Origin: Ascaris suum
Lineage: Eukaryota; Nematoda; Chromadorea; Rhabditida; Ascarididae
Reading direction: 5' to 3'
Assembly (NCBI GenBank): GCA_013433145.1
Contig: CM024171.1
Location: 1,715,001-1,779,000 of the forward strand
DNA length: 64,000 bases
A program made the position numbers and the translations under genes. Of this stretch, positions 63,558-64,000 are shown one piece after another (the first letter of the stretch is position 1; each line of letters opens with the position of its first letter). Under the pieces are notes generated by a model. The model was not told the origin of the DNA. It saw nothing but the letters and a program-made list of their open reading frames with translations, and ran no database searches.

Positions 63558-64000
63558 TCCATTTAAAAAACATGCCTATCGAAATAAGCATAAAAGCAAA
63601 CACTCCCATTAAAAACAATGCCATGCAAAATGCAACTTATTTAAAGTCTAATTTCATTGGCCGACTATCTATGTCTATTAAAGTGCAAATATTCGTTTTA
63701 CGGTGGATTTCTTTTCCTTTGCAAAAAGTTTTCCAAATTAGAAAAAGCACAACGTGGGTTTTCTTTGCAGAGTGCAAATATTGCAAAAATATTTCGCAAA
63801 AAAATATGTTGTTAATTCTGCAAAAAAAAAAAAAAAAAAAACAGTACTAAAACATTCAATGAAAAAGCGCTTAAAAATCATCGGCTATTACAATAATAAT
63901 TCGAGCCTCACACTGTTGGATTATTGAAATCGCCTTAAAACTATTGCAGTTGATCTATAAGTTTTGCACATTGATTATGAAAAAAAAAAAAGAACATTCC

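Overview
This window looks like nuclear DNA of a nematode. The histone H4 carries the [11 protein letters not shown] variant that I recall from Caenorhabditis H4. The histone 3' hairpins have the form GGCCCTCTTTAGGGCC. The U6 RNA matches the Caenorhabditis U6 closely. The protein families present (astacin, short-exon collagen, R-SNARE, RTE and CR1 LINEs) are typical of the phylum. Genes have many short exons, TTTCAG-type acceptors and introns of about 0.4-1 kb. The species cannot be named from sequence alone.

Layout. 1-12 kb is less AT-rich: a divergent H2B/H2A pair, a decayed CR1-like LINE carrying a 500-bp foldback transposon with a perfect 10-bp target duplication, a lone H4 gene and a U6 snRNA gene. 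12-31 kb is strongly AT-rich: a four-exon R-SNARE (synaptobrevin/VAMP-like) gene, a few orphan exon-like blocks, and very long simple repeats (TAA, TA twice, GAGAAA). 31-35 kb holds an unrecognised two-exon gene with alternative 3' exons. 35-41 kb is a seven-exon astacin metalloprotease with signal peptide, FxGD prodomain switch and complete zinc motif. 42-50 kb is a short collagen gene (coiled coil, interrupted Gly-X-Y exons, Cys-rich end) whose large intron contains a decayed RTE-type LINE followed by nematode-telomere-like hexamers. 51-52 kb is TG-rich low-complexity DNA. 54.8-59.4 kb contains, on the minus strand, a predicted small membrane protein followed by a predicted small secreted two-cysteine protein. 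The last 4 kb has only weak exon candidates.

How the parts relate. The histone genes share the replication-dependent 3' end signal, so they are probably expressed together in S phase. The U6 gene is an independent Pol III unit feeding the spliceosome. The SNARE acts in vesicle fusion. The astacin and the collagen lie in tandem on the same strand and are both typical secreted or extracellular-matrix products; whether they are separate genes is an open question. All multi-exon models were spliced by eye from reading frame, splice consensus and phase matching. They are predictions without transcript support.
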